The notes under the pieces: model-generated
What the model saw: the letters and a program-made list of their open reading frames with translations, nothing else
Told to the model about the DNA's origin: nothing
Database searches by the model: none
In this document: positions 1 to 5,420 of the stretch, piece after piece
Position numbering within the stretch: the first letter of the stretch is position 1
Layout: each line of letters starts with the position of its first letter
Position numbers and translations under genes: made by a program
NCBI GenBank assembly: GCA_021799315.1
Contig: JAJZAR010000013.1
Span: forward strand, 1 to 20,978
Reading direction: 5' to 3'
Source: Thermoplasmata archaeon
GTDB taxonomy: Archaea > Thermoplasmatota > Thermoplasmata > Thermoplasmatales > Thermoplasmataceae
Length of the DNA: 20,978 nucleotides

Positions 1-65
1 GGTACGGCGGCAGCCTGCTAAGCTGTTTCTCAATGAGAGCGAGGGTTCGAATCCCTCTCCCCGCG
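1..65 (+). tRNA. tRNA-Ser(GCU), 5' part outside window
   Basis: The 3' portion of a tRNA gene. The anticodon stem GCAGC/GCTGT encloses the loop CTGCTAA with anticodon GCT. A long variable arm (about 28-40) typical of tRNA-Ser follows, then the T arm GAGGG-TTCGAAT-CCCTC at 41-57, the acceptor 3' strand TCCCCGC at 58-64 and discriminator G at 65, as usual for archaeal tRNA-Ser. CCA is not encoded. The 5' acceptor strand and most of the D arm would lie left of the window. The gene is the probable integration target of the adjacent recombinase. Confidence 0.85.
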
Positions 66-67
66 CT
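1..67. other. Probable attachment site (att) of integrated element in tRNA-Ser 3' end
   Basis: The tRNA-Ser 3' half is directly adjacent to, and overlapped on the opposite strand by, a tyrosine recombinase reading frame. This is the usual layout of a tRNA-targeting archaeal integrative element, so one att half-site should lie within the tRNA 3' segment. I found no second copy of the T-arm/acceptor sequence elsewhere in the window, so the other junction lies outside it or has been lost. The exact crossover bases cannot be fixed from one junction. Confidence 0.5.
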
Positions 68-1239
68 ATATTCGCTTCGGATATGGCATGCCCGCGCACC
101 CTATTCACCTCCCTTGTTTTTGTTTCTACAGGAACGGCTGACTGTGTTCCTGTGATATTCTCCTCTTTTACGTTTTTCGGAAAATTGCCATTTTTTTCAT
201 CGGAGAACCTATGGCCATGTAATTTTGAATCATCTCCTACGCCGATATTAGCCACATCCTGAAGTGGATGCGAATCCACTCCGGACAATCCCGCAGACCT
301 GTCATTATGCCCGATTCTCATGCCTTCCTCAACAAACCTGCGAAAAAATGGCCTCAGAAGCTCCCCGTTCTTCCTTGCCTCCAGTTCATCTATGAGCAGC
401 ACGTAGGGCATCGTACTCTTTGGATCCGCATGCCCAAGGTGGAACTGTACCCTCCTGAAGTCCGCACCGCTCCTGAAGAGTTCGGTTGCCGCAAAGCGCC
501 TGAGGCTGTGTGAGTTGACATTGCTGCACCCGGCATCCCTGGCTCTCTCCCTGATGAGGTTTCTCAGGCTGTCCTTTGTGTACCTCATGGTCACGGTATG
601 CCCCTTCCCCATCCTGTGGTACCACACAAAGAGCCCTTTGTCGGTTCTGTCCGTTGGTGCCAGGCGGTAGTGGTCCCTGTAGTCCCTCAAGTATTCAAGC
701 ACCTCGGGGGATACACCCACAATCCTGTTCTTCTCCCTTTTCTCCGCCCTTATGTAGATGCCGTCGTCCCTGAGGTCGTCAATGTTTATGCGTGCTATCT
801 CCCCAATCCTTGCGCCGGTTGACGCCGCAGTCAGGAATATTGCCCTGAGGAGATGGGCATATTCCCTGCTGGGCACCGTTGATATGTGACGGAATATCTT
901 CTCAAGATCCTCCTTTGTTGCAACGTACTGCTGTTCCGTCAGTTCCTTTCTGAGCTTTGGGGTCCATATCTCAATGCCTATCATGCGGTTGTAGTGTATC
1001 AGTGCCGCAAGGTGGTTTTCAATGGTCTTGTTTATGTTTCCCTTTCTCCTGGCGTACCTCACATATTTTTCAATGTCTTCTTTGGACGGCTTCTCAACCG
1101 GCATGAACTGGGAAAGGTATCTGAGGGAGTTGACTGCCCTTTTGCTGCTCTCCTCGGAGTATATGTCATTGACCTCAAGGTAGTCCAGGAAGCGTTCCTT
1201 CATCTCATCGGTGAATCCGGTATGTTCAGGTTCGTTCAT
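1..1239 (-). CDS. Tyrosine recombinase / integrase, open to window edge
   Basis: Site-specific recombinase expected to insert and excise the element at the tRNA. Translation from ATG at 1239 gives at least 413 codons without a stop. The catalytic set is visible: Arg144 in ARIGEIA, a lysine-rich hairpin near 160-170, His244 and Arg247 in HSLRR, His270 in LGHAD and nucleophile Tyr279 in MPYV. An N-terminal SAM-like core-binding region occupies about residues 8-100. The family normally ends soon after the tyrosine, yet this frame continues about 134 codons, through the antisense of the tRNA. The ATG overlaps the stop of the preceding gene (ATGA), so translation is probably coupled. The true stop is outside the window, and the tail may be an accident of integration. 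All catalytic residues are present, so the gene looks functional. Confidence 0.9.
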   Translation of the reverse strand, partial: MNEPEHTGFTDEMKERFLDYLEVNDIYSEESSKRAVNSLRYLSQFMPVEKPSKEDIEKYVRYARRKGNINKTIENHLAALIHYNRMIGIEIWTPKLRKELTEQQYVATKEDLEKIFRHISTVPSREYAHLLRAIFLTAASTGARIGEIARINIDDLRDDGIYIRAEKREKNRIVGVSPEVLEYLRDYRDHYRLAPTDRTDKGLFVWYHRMGKGHTVTMRYTKDSLRNLIRERARDAGCSNVNSHSLRRFAATELFRSGADFRRVQFHLGHADPKSTMPYVLLIDELEARKNGELLRPFFRRFVEEGMRIGHNDRSAGLSGVDSHPLQDVANIGVGDDSKLHGHRFSDEKNGNFPKNVKEENITGTQSAVPVETKTREVNRVRGHAISEANIARGEGFEPSLSLRNSLAGCRRT

Positions 1240-2132
1240 TTCCGCCCTCCTTTCGATCCAGATATGAAGTCCTGGAATTCACGGTCCATATCGGATTTTT
1301 GCCATATGACGTTCTGCAGGAGCGATGACGCCTCTTTCCATGTCATGTCCGATATGGTTATTGTGCCGTTGCCAACCATGACCTTTTCCCCGAGCAGAGG
1401 CTCCTTCCTGGAGTAGAATTGAATGAACGGATCGCCATACTTGGCCATCTTTGACTTGAGTCCGTCCATTATCCTTCCCCTCTGGTTTTCAGACATGGGT
1501 TTCCTTTCGGCCTGTGACTGTGCAGATTCGTTCGCATTTCCTTGTTTTTCCGAATAACCATGGTCCGTGTATGCGGCATCGACGGCGGTGTCTTCAATGT
1601 CCTGGGTGAAAATGCGCGAGGCACCGGTTGCCCTGAGAACCATATCTATGTATGCGCGTTTTGCCGCCATCTTAAGTATTGTGTTCTGGACACCCGCAAG
1701 CACATTGGCATTGGTGACCTTTTCCCCCCTCTTCTGAAGTTTGTGAAGCAGTGTGTCCATGGATTTTGCATATTTCGGCTCAAGGGATGATGCAAGTCCC
1801 GTCCCATCCGTGATTCTCTCCCCCCTGCCGTTGTATCCGGTCACAACAATTCTGTACTGGACGTATGGATTCTCTCCGTCCAGTTGCTCAACCGTTTCCG
1901 TCCTGGCTATCTCATCACGGATGTTGAACACCTTGGAGAGCAGCTCCGCCCCGGGTTTCAGGCATGACGGTTTGTTGGATCCGGGGAGGGTCGCGTAATC
2001 CACATCCTTCACCATGATCGATTTGTAAAGGTTGGTCAGCACCTCTCCAACCCTGGAGAACATCTGCCAGGATGCAGGGAGATCGAAGGGCATGTTCATG
2101 ATCTCCTGTTCGGTGGATGTTTCCTGAATCAT
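1236..2132 (-). CDS. Putative phage/plasmid recombination (ssDNA-annealing-like) protein
   Basis: A 298-residue protein. Residues about 42-75 carry a VDYATLPG...KPSCLKPGAELL segment, and residues about 150-182 carry NTILKMAAKRAYIDMVL followed by GASRIFTQDIED. This combination (VDYxxxPG, KPGAE, MAxKRA, TGAS-FTQDxED) recurs in proteins of phages and mobile elements. I associate it tentatively with Rad52/Erf-like single-strand annealing proteins; that fold assignment is inference. The C-terminal ~100 residues are polar, then helical. ATGA overlaps join it to the gene before (2129-2132) and to the integrase after it (1236-1239), which suits a recombination role in the same operon. It is full length, with no sign of damage. 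Confidence 0.6.
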   Translation of the reverse strand: MIQETSTEQEIMNMPFDLPASWQMFSRVGEVLTNLYKSIMVKDVDYATLPGSNKPSCLKPGAELLSKVFNIRDEIARTETVEQLDGENPYVQYRIVVTGYNGRGERITDGTGLASSLEPKYAKSMDTLLHKLQKRGEKVTNANVLAGVQNTILKMAAKRAYIDMVLRATGASRIFTQDIEDTAVDAAYTDHGYSEKQGNANESAQSQAERKPMSENQRGRIMDGLKSKMAKYGDPFIQFYSRKEPLLGEKVMVGNGTITISDMTWKEASSLLQNVIWQKSDMDREFQDFISGSKGGRK

Positions 2133-2449
2133 GCCAATTCCTCCAGAAGATCTTCACGATCTATCTTCCTCAGGATCTCATCCCTGTGCTTTCTTATGGC
2201 CACGCTTGCGCATTTGAAACACCCCGGTTCACGGATCCTTACCAGCTTATACTCAATATACCCAAGTGCAGCAGCCCTTTCAAGTTCATCTGGATGCATG
2301 GTGTTGAAGTGATATTTGGCGTCACCGGCATTCCCATATAGCCATCCGCAAACTTTGCACTTGTGTAAATAACGATCTCTCACCGATGTTTCCTTGACCC
2401 TCTGGAAAAACACTGAAACCGTGTATCTGTATCTCTTTTCAAATTCCAT
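2129..2449 (-). CDS. Small C2H2 zinc-finger protein
   Basis: A 106-residue protein with one clear C2H2 finger: Cys31-x2-Cys34-x12-His47-x4-His52. A second possible metal site, Cys77-x2-Cys80 with His88, follows a charged linker, and the C-terminus is helical. Small C2H2 proteins are common in archaeal viruses and plasmids and usually bind DNA; its target is unknown. The start ATG overlaps the preceding stop by one base (TGATG) and its own stop overlaps the next start (ATGA), so it is translated as part of the overlapping operon that ends in the integrase. Confidence 0.75.
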   Translation of the reverse strand: MEFEKRYRYTVSVFFQRVKETSVRDRYLHKCKVCGWLYGNAGDAKYHFNTMHPDELERAAALGYIEYKLVRIREPGCFKCASVAIRKHRDEILRKIDREDLLEELA

Positions 2450-2703
2450 CAGTTAACCTCCATGTCATCGCCATTGTCGATCAAAACACCTGGAATGAAA
2501 TCCAAAATGTAAGAAGGGAAATCATCAAGTGTATCACCTATAGGGATGCCAGCAATGGAACCGGAAGGAAAGAGTTCCACTGCCCTCTTTCCCTGGTATC
2601 TCAGTACGGCCTCGTCGGTGAATATCTCCCTGGACAGTTGTATGGTCCTGGTTTCCTGGTCAATTGACACCTTGAGTGTTCTCATCTCAGTTCTCATTGT
2701 CAT
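2449..2703 (-). CDS. Hypothetical 84-residue protein of the integrase operon
   Basis: Not recognised. The chosen start at 2703 has GGAGG a few bases upstream, inside the end of the previous gene. The frame is open further upstream to 2808, but that extension would overlap the previous gene almost entirely. The protein begins with a short beta-rich segment (TLKVSIDQETRTIQLS), followed by a mixed region and an acidic tail (NGDDMEV). No cysteines or membrane segment are present. It overlaps both neighbours, by 17 bases upstream and 1 base downstream, so it is very probably translated. Confidence 0.6.
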   Translation of the reverse strand: MTMRTEMRTLKVSIDQETRTIQLSREIFTDEAVLRYQGKRAVELFPSGSIAGIPIGDTLDDFPSYILDFIPGVLIDNGDDMEVN

Positions 2704-2812
2704 TTTCCTCCGCTGAAATTGGTAAAACCATGAAAAACGGCCCAATCTGCAATTCCATGGTATCCATCTGTCTGTTCTCTCCATGGCAATTCCTATTATT
2801 TTTTGCACTCAT
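2687..2812 (-). CDS. Hypothetical 41-residue protein of the integrase operon
   Basis: A very short frame starting at an ATG inside the last codons of the zinc-finger gene 2796-3089 (17-base overlap), with GGAGG eight bases upstream. It ends by overlapping the next start, again by 17 bases. The frame is open upstream to 2887, but this start fits the overlap pattern and ribosome binding site. The product is polar at the N-terminus, has a hydrophobic centre (IGPFFMVLPI) and an acidic end. Function unknown; it may matter mainly for translational coupling. Confidence 0.45.
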   Translation of the reverse strand: MSAKNNRNCHGENRQMDTMELQIGPFFMVLPISAEENDNEN

Positions 2813-3089
2813 TCCATTTTCCTCCATTTGCTCTGTTATCGTCTCTCTCCAGTAATTCCTGCGCTCCGAGTATCCGGATGAAATCACGCCTGTGTGACCA
2901 GAGGCTCATTTCGACCTTGTGAGTTGGGTTCTCGTAGTATACAAGGTCCTGATGTGAATCCAACAGGTGCCGGGGCATCATCTCCGGCCATTTTGTGCGG
3001 TATATGCACCCTTTAACCGTGCAGAGATACCTTTGCGTTTCCTGGTCCCAGGTGAAGTATTTCAATGCCCGGAACTGTTTCATCGGCAT
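2796..3089 (-). CDS. C2H2 zinc-finger protein, first gene of the integrase operon
   Basis: A 97-residue protein with a C2H2 finger Cys23-x4-Cys28-x12-His41-x4-His46, framed by aromatic residues as expected, and a charged helical C-terminus. It probably binds DNA and may regulate the operon or help replication and recombination; that is inference. ATG at 3089 is preceded by GGAGG about ten bases upstream, and ATG at 3083 is an alternative. A TATA-like box at 3136-3148 would give a leader of roughly 28 bases. This is the first of six overlapping leftward genes ending with the integrase. Confidence 0.72.
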   Translation of the reverse strand: MPMKQFRALKYFTWDQETQRYLCTVKGCIYRTKWPEMMPRHLLDSHQDLVYYENPTHKVEMSLWSHRRDFIRILGAQELLERDDNRANGGKWNECKK

Positions 3090-3135
3090 TGTTCGAAAAC
3101 CTCCTTTTTCATTTTCTCAAAAGTTTCTTTGTGGA

Positions 3136-3148
3136 ATATTTTATAAAG
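3136..3148. promoter_or_regulatory. Shared, near-symmetric TATA box between divergent genes
   Basis: ATATTTTATAAAG reads as a TATA-like element on both strands. Leftward it lies about 50 bp ahead of the zinc-finger gene start (3089), which has its own ribosome binding site. Rightward it lies about 28 bp ahead of GTG 3170, a leaderless spacing. A single box could therefore serve both directions, or two overlapping promoters may compete. Confidence 0.5.
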
Positions 3149-3169
3149 TTCAACGAATACATTACCAAG

Positions 3170-3386
3170 GTGAAATTTTCTGAAAAACTGGTATATCGTT
3201 GTTTTCCTTGTGGTCGTTGCCCTAATCCTGCTGGATATAGCTCTGCTTGGAACTATTCCATACCCCACGTTCGTTGTAATGCAATATAATGTCTCCTTGT
3301 TTGGCAGAATCATTGCAGGCCTGATATTTATAGGGATTTTGGTTGCAGTCATAGTTTCCCTCCGTGAGGACTATTTTGATGACTGA
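3170..3386 (+). CDS. Small two-helix membrane protein with a start-frame conflict
   Basis: The frame ending at 3386 encodes about 65 residues with two strong membrane segments, WYIVVFLVVVALILLDIALL and GRIIAGLIFIGILVAVIVS, and an acidic tail. It has no ATG, GTG or TTG near its beginning: TGA at 3171-3173 is the preceding in-frame stop. The promoter-spaced GTG at 3170 is in another frame and would join this one after GAA AAA if one A were added to the A5 run at 3183-3187. Possible explanations are a sequencing or real one-base deletion, -1 slippage, or a CTG start at 3180. Function unknown. Its end overlaps the convergent gene 3349-3549. Confidence 0.5.
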
Positions 3387-3549
3387 AACTTTTCCTTACG
3401 ATGTACGAAACAATCAAGCCGAAGAAGAATCCCCCGAGAAATTCCAGCAATGTTGAAGGATAAAGTATGTTCCAGAAGATACATACTGCCAACAAAGCAA
3501 CGAAGACATATTGAAGAGTGGAGTCATCCATTGATTCCGGTTTCCTCAT
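3349..3549 (-). CDS. Small two-helix membrane protein
   Basis: A 66-residue protein with two predicted membrane helices, LQYVFVALLAVCIFWNILYP (about 13-32) and LLEFLGGFFFGLIVSYIV (about 34-51), and a basic, histidine-containing C-terminus. ATG 3549 has GGAGGTGA five bases upstream, so the start is well supported. Small membrane proteins of this type are common in archaeal viruses and plasmids, but no function can be assigned. It converges with the membrane protein ending at 3386 and overlaps its last codons. Confidence 0.65.
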   Translation of the reverse strand: MRKPESMDDSTLQYVFVALLAVCIFWNILYPSTLLEFLGGFFFGLIVSYIVRKSFSHQNSPHGGKL

Positions 3550-3614
3550 AACTTCACCTCCATACGTTTTTTTGAGGGTAAAAGATTAAATGCCCCGTCC
3601 TTATTTTTAAATCC

Positions 3615-3836
3615 ATGGCGAGAAGAAAAACAAGTGAAGTGAAGGACCCCAAAAGAGTAAAGGCAGGTAAAAAGGCGTGGCTTACAAGGCTTAGAAGGAA
3701 GAGGGATAGAGAAATAGCTGAAGTGGGTGAATCCTTTATCCCGGGATATGGTCCAGCTTCCCATGCTGAAAAAGCCCTTAAAACTCAAAGAAAGATCAAC
3801 AAGGCTAAGAGAAAGAAAACTACAAGAAGGAAATAG
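3615..3836 (+). CDS. Very basic 73-residue protein, possible nucleic-acid binder
   Basis: Extremely rich in Lys and Arg across its length (starts MARRKTSEVKDPKRVKAG, ends KKTTRRK), with a short uncharged centre (FIPGYGPASHAEKAL). No cysteines or membrane segment are visible. The composition suggests binding to DNA or RNA, for example as an element-encoded chromatin-like protein, but it matches no family I know. It is transcribed opposite to its left and right neighbours; a TATA-like AAAGATTAAATG about 26-35 bp upstream of the ATG suggests a leaderless transcript. A T6 tract directly after the stop probably ends transcription. Confidence 0.6.
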   Translation: MARRKTSEVKDPKRVKAGKKAWLTRLRRKRDREIAEVGESFIPGYGPASHAEKALKTQRKINKAKRKKTTRRK

Positions 3837-3842
3837 TTTTTT
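3837..3842 (+). terminator. T-tract terminator after basic-protein gene
   Basis: TTTTTT directly follows the TAG of the 3615-3836 gene and reaches the convergent gene ending at 3841. Oligo-T tracts without a hairpin are a usual archaeal termination signal. Confidence 0.4.
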
Positions 3843-4260
3843 ATTCATACCCAACCACCTCCGTTGAGCTTACAATTCTTTCTATTTCATCCTGTTCAAG
3901 TACCAGTTTTGCCTGGGCTATTATCTCCCTGAAAAGGGAATCAATAAGCGCCTTCCTCTTGCCAGTGATAACTAGGTGGATTTCTGTTTTCCTTAACTGA
4001 ATCCTGTAGTGCGTGGAATCTTCAACTAAGTTTAGCATTCTGGCTCTGTCAAGTTTCTCCTTCATTTTCTTCAGGGTGTTCTTCGCTGCGGCCTCATTCA
4101 GGCACTCTTCTGTCCAGGAAAGCCTGAATATATCTCCGCTTTCCTTCCTGAAGGTGAAGCTGAAGTTGTCCGGAATATCGACAAGATAGGATTCCATGGA
4201 TGTAAGAATAACCCTGGTCAAACTGTCACTCCCGAAACTTCCCGAGCATGACTTCCACAA
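3841..4260 (-). CDS. Hypothetical protein, last gene of AbrB-headed operon
   Basis: Not recognised. The frame can start at TTG 4260, two bases from the previous stop, or at ATG 4197, which gives 118 residues beginning MESYLVDIPDN. GGAGGTG upstream is well spaced for an ATG that overlaps the previous stop but lies in the wrong frame, so the start is uncertain. The ATG form has a beta-rich N-terminus (FSFTFRKESGDIFRLSW), a Lys-rich helix (NTLKKMKEKLDRARML), a second strand pair (HYRIQLRKTEIHLVI) and a C-terminal helix. The pattern resembles a small alpha/beta domain. It is third in an operon with the AbrB-like gene 4545-4730 and the helical protein 4262-4543. Confidence 0.6.
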   Translation of the reverse strand: MWKSCSGSFGSDSLTRVILTSMESYLVDIPDNFSFTFRKESGDIFRLSWTEECLNEAAAKNTLKKMKEKLDRARMLNLVEDSTHYRIQLRKTEIHLVITGKRKALIDSLFREIIAQAKLVLEQDEIERIVSSTEVVGYE

Positions 4261-4261
4261 C

Positions 4262-4543
4262 TCATTGAAACACCTCCTTCACTATCTTCCAGGATGCTTT
4301 CTCATACTTGTGGCCATAATGATCCACAAGCCGGGCCTGTACCTTTATCCATCTTTCCAGGAACTCGGAATCCGGTCTGATTTTCTTCTCCAGTAGGAGA
4401 GCCTTCAGGGTCAGATCAGCATCAGTCAGCTTGTGGTACAGTTCCATTCTTTTGCTTTCCTTCCTGGCATTCCAAAAATTTAATGCCTTCGAAGGAAATA
4501 TCTGTGTGAGCCTAGACAACTCACTCATTTTTTTATGTTCCAT
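4262..4543 (-). CDS. Hypothetical helical protein in AbrB-headed operon
   Basis: A 93-residue, largely helical and charged protein (for example ESKRMELYHKL, DLTLKALLLEKK, FLERWIKVQARLVDHYG). It has no cysteines, membrane segment or family motif that I recognise. ATG 4543 follows the stop of the AbrB-like gene by one base and has GGAGG about nine bases upstream, so it is co-transcribed with it. It may be a partner of the AbrB-like protein, but that rests on position only. Confidence 0.62.
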   Translation of the reverse strand: MEHKKMSELSRLTQIFPSKALNFWNARKESKRMELYHKLTDADLTLKALLLEKKIRPDSEFLERWIKVQARLVDHYGHKYEKASWKIVKEVFQ

Positions 4544-4544
4544 T

Positions 4545-4730
4545 CTAAAGAACCTCCGGTGTTATTTTGATGGAATTTCCATTAGTTTCCAAAAAAATTC
4601 TTGCTCCACTTTTCCATTTTAATTCGTCCACTAAGTCCTTCGGGATTCTTATGTAAAGTCCCGATCCTTTAGAATCCGGCTGAATCTTCGTGAACGCTTT
4701 CATTTTAGATCCACCACCCAATGTTTTCAT
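4545..4730 (-). CDS. AbrB/MazE-like DNA-binding protein
   Basis: The swapped-hairpin AbrB/SpoVT pattern is visible: FTKIQPDSKGSGLYIRIP, then KDLVDELKWKSGARIFLE and IKITPEV. The family forms dimers that bind promoter DNA, often as antitoxins or transition-state regulators. Two starts are possible: ATG 4730, with a TATA-like TTAATAAATT about 25 bp upstream, and ATG 4703 (52 residues), with a weak G-rich site. A perfect palindrome, TTTCATATGAAA, overlaps ATG 4730 and suggests autoregulation. It heads a three-gene operon of otherwise unknown proteins and is divergent from another AbrB-like gene at 4831. Confidence 0.8.
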   Translation of the reverse strand: MKTLGGGSKMKAFTKIQPDSKGSGLYIRIPKDLVDELKWKSGARIFLETNGNSIKITPEVL

Positions 4731-4780
4731 ATGAAAGTATATGAAACGGTAATTTATTAATCTTACGATTTCGTATGAAT
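4725..4780. promoter_or_regulatory. Candidate operator: TTTCATATGAAA palindrome and degenerate copy
   Basis: A perfect 12-bp palindrome TTTCATATGAAA at 4725-4736 covers the first codon of the leftward AbrB-like gene. A 10/12 match, TTTCGTATGAAT, lies at 4769-4780, 44 bp away, and a half copy TATATGAAA lies between them at 4738-4746. The region separates two divergent AbrB-like genes, so it is a natural target for one or both of their products. Confidence 0.5.
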
Positions 4781-4830
4781 ATGAATGTATTTATATAATT
4801 ACGCTCCCTTTCAATTACAGATTGGAAAAT

Positions 4831-4992
4831 ATGACTGTGAAAAAAGCTACAGGTAGCTTTCATGTTGGGACACGTGGAGAGGGTGTTATTTACGTCTCTA
4901 AACGAATTGTAGGTGATCTTCACTTTAAGTCTGGCGATCAACTTACAATAACTCTCAATGAAGATGGTTCTCTTCTGATTCAGAAGCTCTGA
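4831..4992 (+). CDS. AbrB/MazE-like DNA-binding protein (53 residues)
   Basis: ATG 4831 to TGA 4992. The sequence begins MTVKKATGSFHVGTRGEG, then VIYVSKRIVGDLHFKSGDQL and TITLNEDGSLLIQKL: the beta-turn-beta, helix, GD-loop and terminal hairpin of the AbrB/SpoVT family. It is probably a dimeric promoter-binding protein. It is divergent from the AbrB-like gene at 4545-4730, sharing the operator-bearing gap 4731-4830. The AT-rich stretch around 4785-4800 could supply a TATA element for a short leader. No convincing toxin gene follows it. Confidence 0.75.
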   Translation: MTVKKATGSFHVGTRGEGVIYVSKRIVGDLHFKSGDQLTITLNEDGSLLIQKL

Positions 4993-5093
4993 TTTGTTAT
5001 AATGTCTCCCAGCCATATGGATGAAAGCCGAACTACTGATCCAATGCGCTTTTGTTACTGTTGAAAAGCTCCCATCCACATCCGTTGGAGATT

Positions 5094-5123
5094 GACCTGG
5101 ACACAAACGAATGGAACCAGGTC
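5094..5123. repeat. Inverted repeat GACCTGG...CCAGGTC
   Basis: Perfect 7-bp arms GACCTGG (5094-5100) and CCAGGTC (5117-5123) are separated by 16 bases, in the noncoding gap between convergent AbrB-like genes (stops at 4992 and 5165). It could form an RNA hairpin in either transcript or be a protein-binding site. No T tract follows closely, so a terminator role is uncertain. Confidence 0.35.
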
Positions 5124-5164
5124 TCGTGGGGATTGGTATTCTATGCACATACATTGACCACATT

Positions 5165-5299
5165 TTATGGCCCCCCTTTCAATATTTCCTTGATTTCAAC
5201 TATTAGAGTGTCTCCTTCTGTGATGTTCAGTTTCTGACGAACGCTATGAGGGATTTGCCCTCTACCTGCTGTACCTATTTTTACGGTAGTTATTGCCAT
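5165..5299 (-). CDS. AbrB/MazE-like DNA-binding protein (44 residues)
   Basis: A short but complete AbrB pattern: MAITTVKIGTAGRGQIPHSV, then RQKLNITEGDTLIVEIKEIL and KGGP. It matches the canonical antitoxin-type layout (T-x-GRGQIP, R-x-L-x-I-x-x-GD). It probably dimerises and represses its own promoter and perhaps the divergent gene at 5421. The ATG lies 13 bp from the first of three TTGGTA-N4-TACCAA palindromes. No toxin gene follows downstream on the same strand. Confidence 0.78.
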   Translation of the reverse strand: MAITTVKIGTAGRGQIPHSVRQKLNITEGDTLIVEIKEILKGGP

Positions 5300-5311
5300 G
5301 GTTATTCACAC

Positions 5312-5414
5312 TTGGTAAATATACCAAACGTATGGTTGTAAATAAACATGTCGCTTGGTACAATTACCAACAACCTCTATAAATGATATAATATACAATT
5401 GGTACTTTTACTAA
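5312..5414. promoter_or_regulatory. Three phased operator palindromes TTGGTA-N4-TACCAA
   Basis: Three 16-bp copies lie between divergent regulator genes: TTGGTA-AATA-TACCAA at 5312-5327, TTGGTA-CAAT-TACCAA at 5355-5370 and TTGGTA-CTTT-TACTAA at 5399-5414 (one mismatch). Their spacing is 43 and 44 bp, about four helical turns. Copy 1 covers a TATA-like TATATTTA of the leftward AbrB-like gene, and copy 3 lies between the TATA box and ATG of the rightward wHTH-RHH gene. This arrangement suggests cooperative repression of both promoters. Confidence 0.75.
5377..5396 (+). promoter_or_regulatory. TATA-like promoter of wHTH-RHH gene
   Basis: CTATAAATGA at 5377-5386 and GATATAATATAC at 5385-5396 lie about 25-40 bp ahead of ATG 5421. 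The nearer element suits a leaderless or very short-leader transcript. It is flanked by operator copies 2 and 3. Confidence 0.5.
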
Positions 5415-5420
5415 CAGTAC

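Noticed and set aside
3080..3352. 90-residue minus-strand frame over the membrane gene at 3170
   Set aside because: It lies antisense to a clearly hydrophobic, two-helix plus-strand frame and is irregular in composition, so it is probably a shadow.
5021..5095. 24-residue plus-strand ORF after the AbrB-like gene
   Set aside because: It is too short, has no family motif and no ribosome site, and overlaps an inverted repeat.
4705..5163. 152-residue minus-strand frame
   Set aside because: It runs antisense over the AbrB-like gene 4831-4992 and has a Cys/His/Phe-rich, non-domain-like composition.
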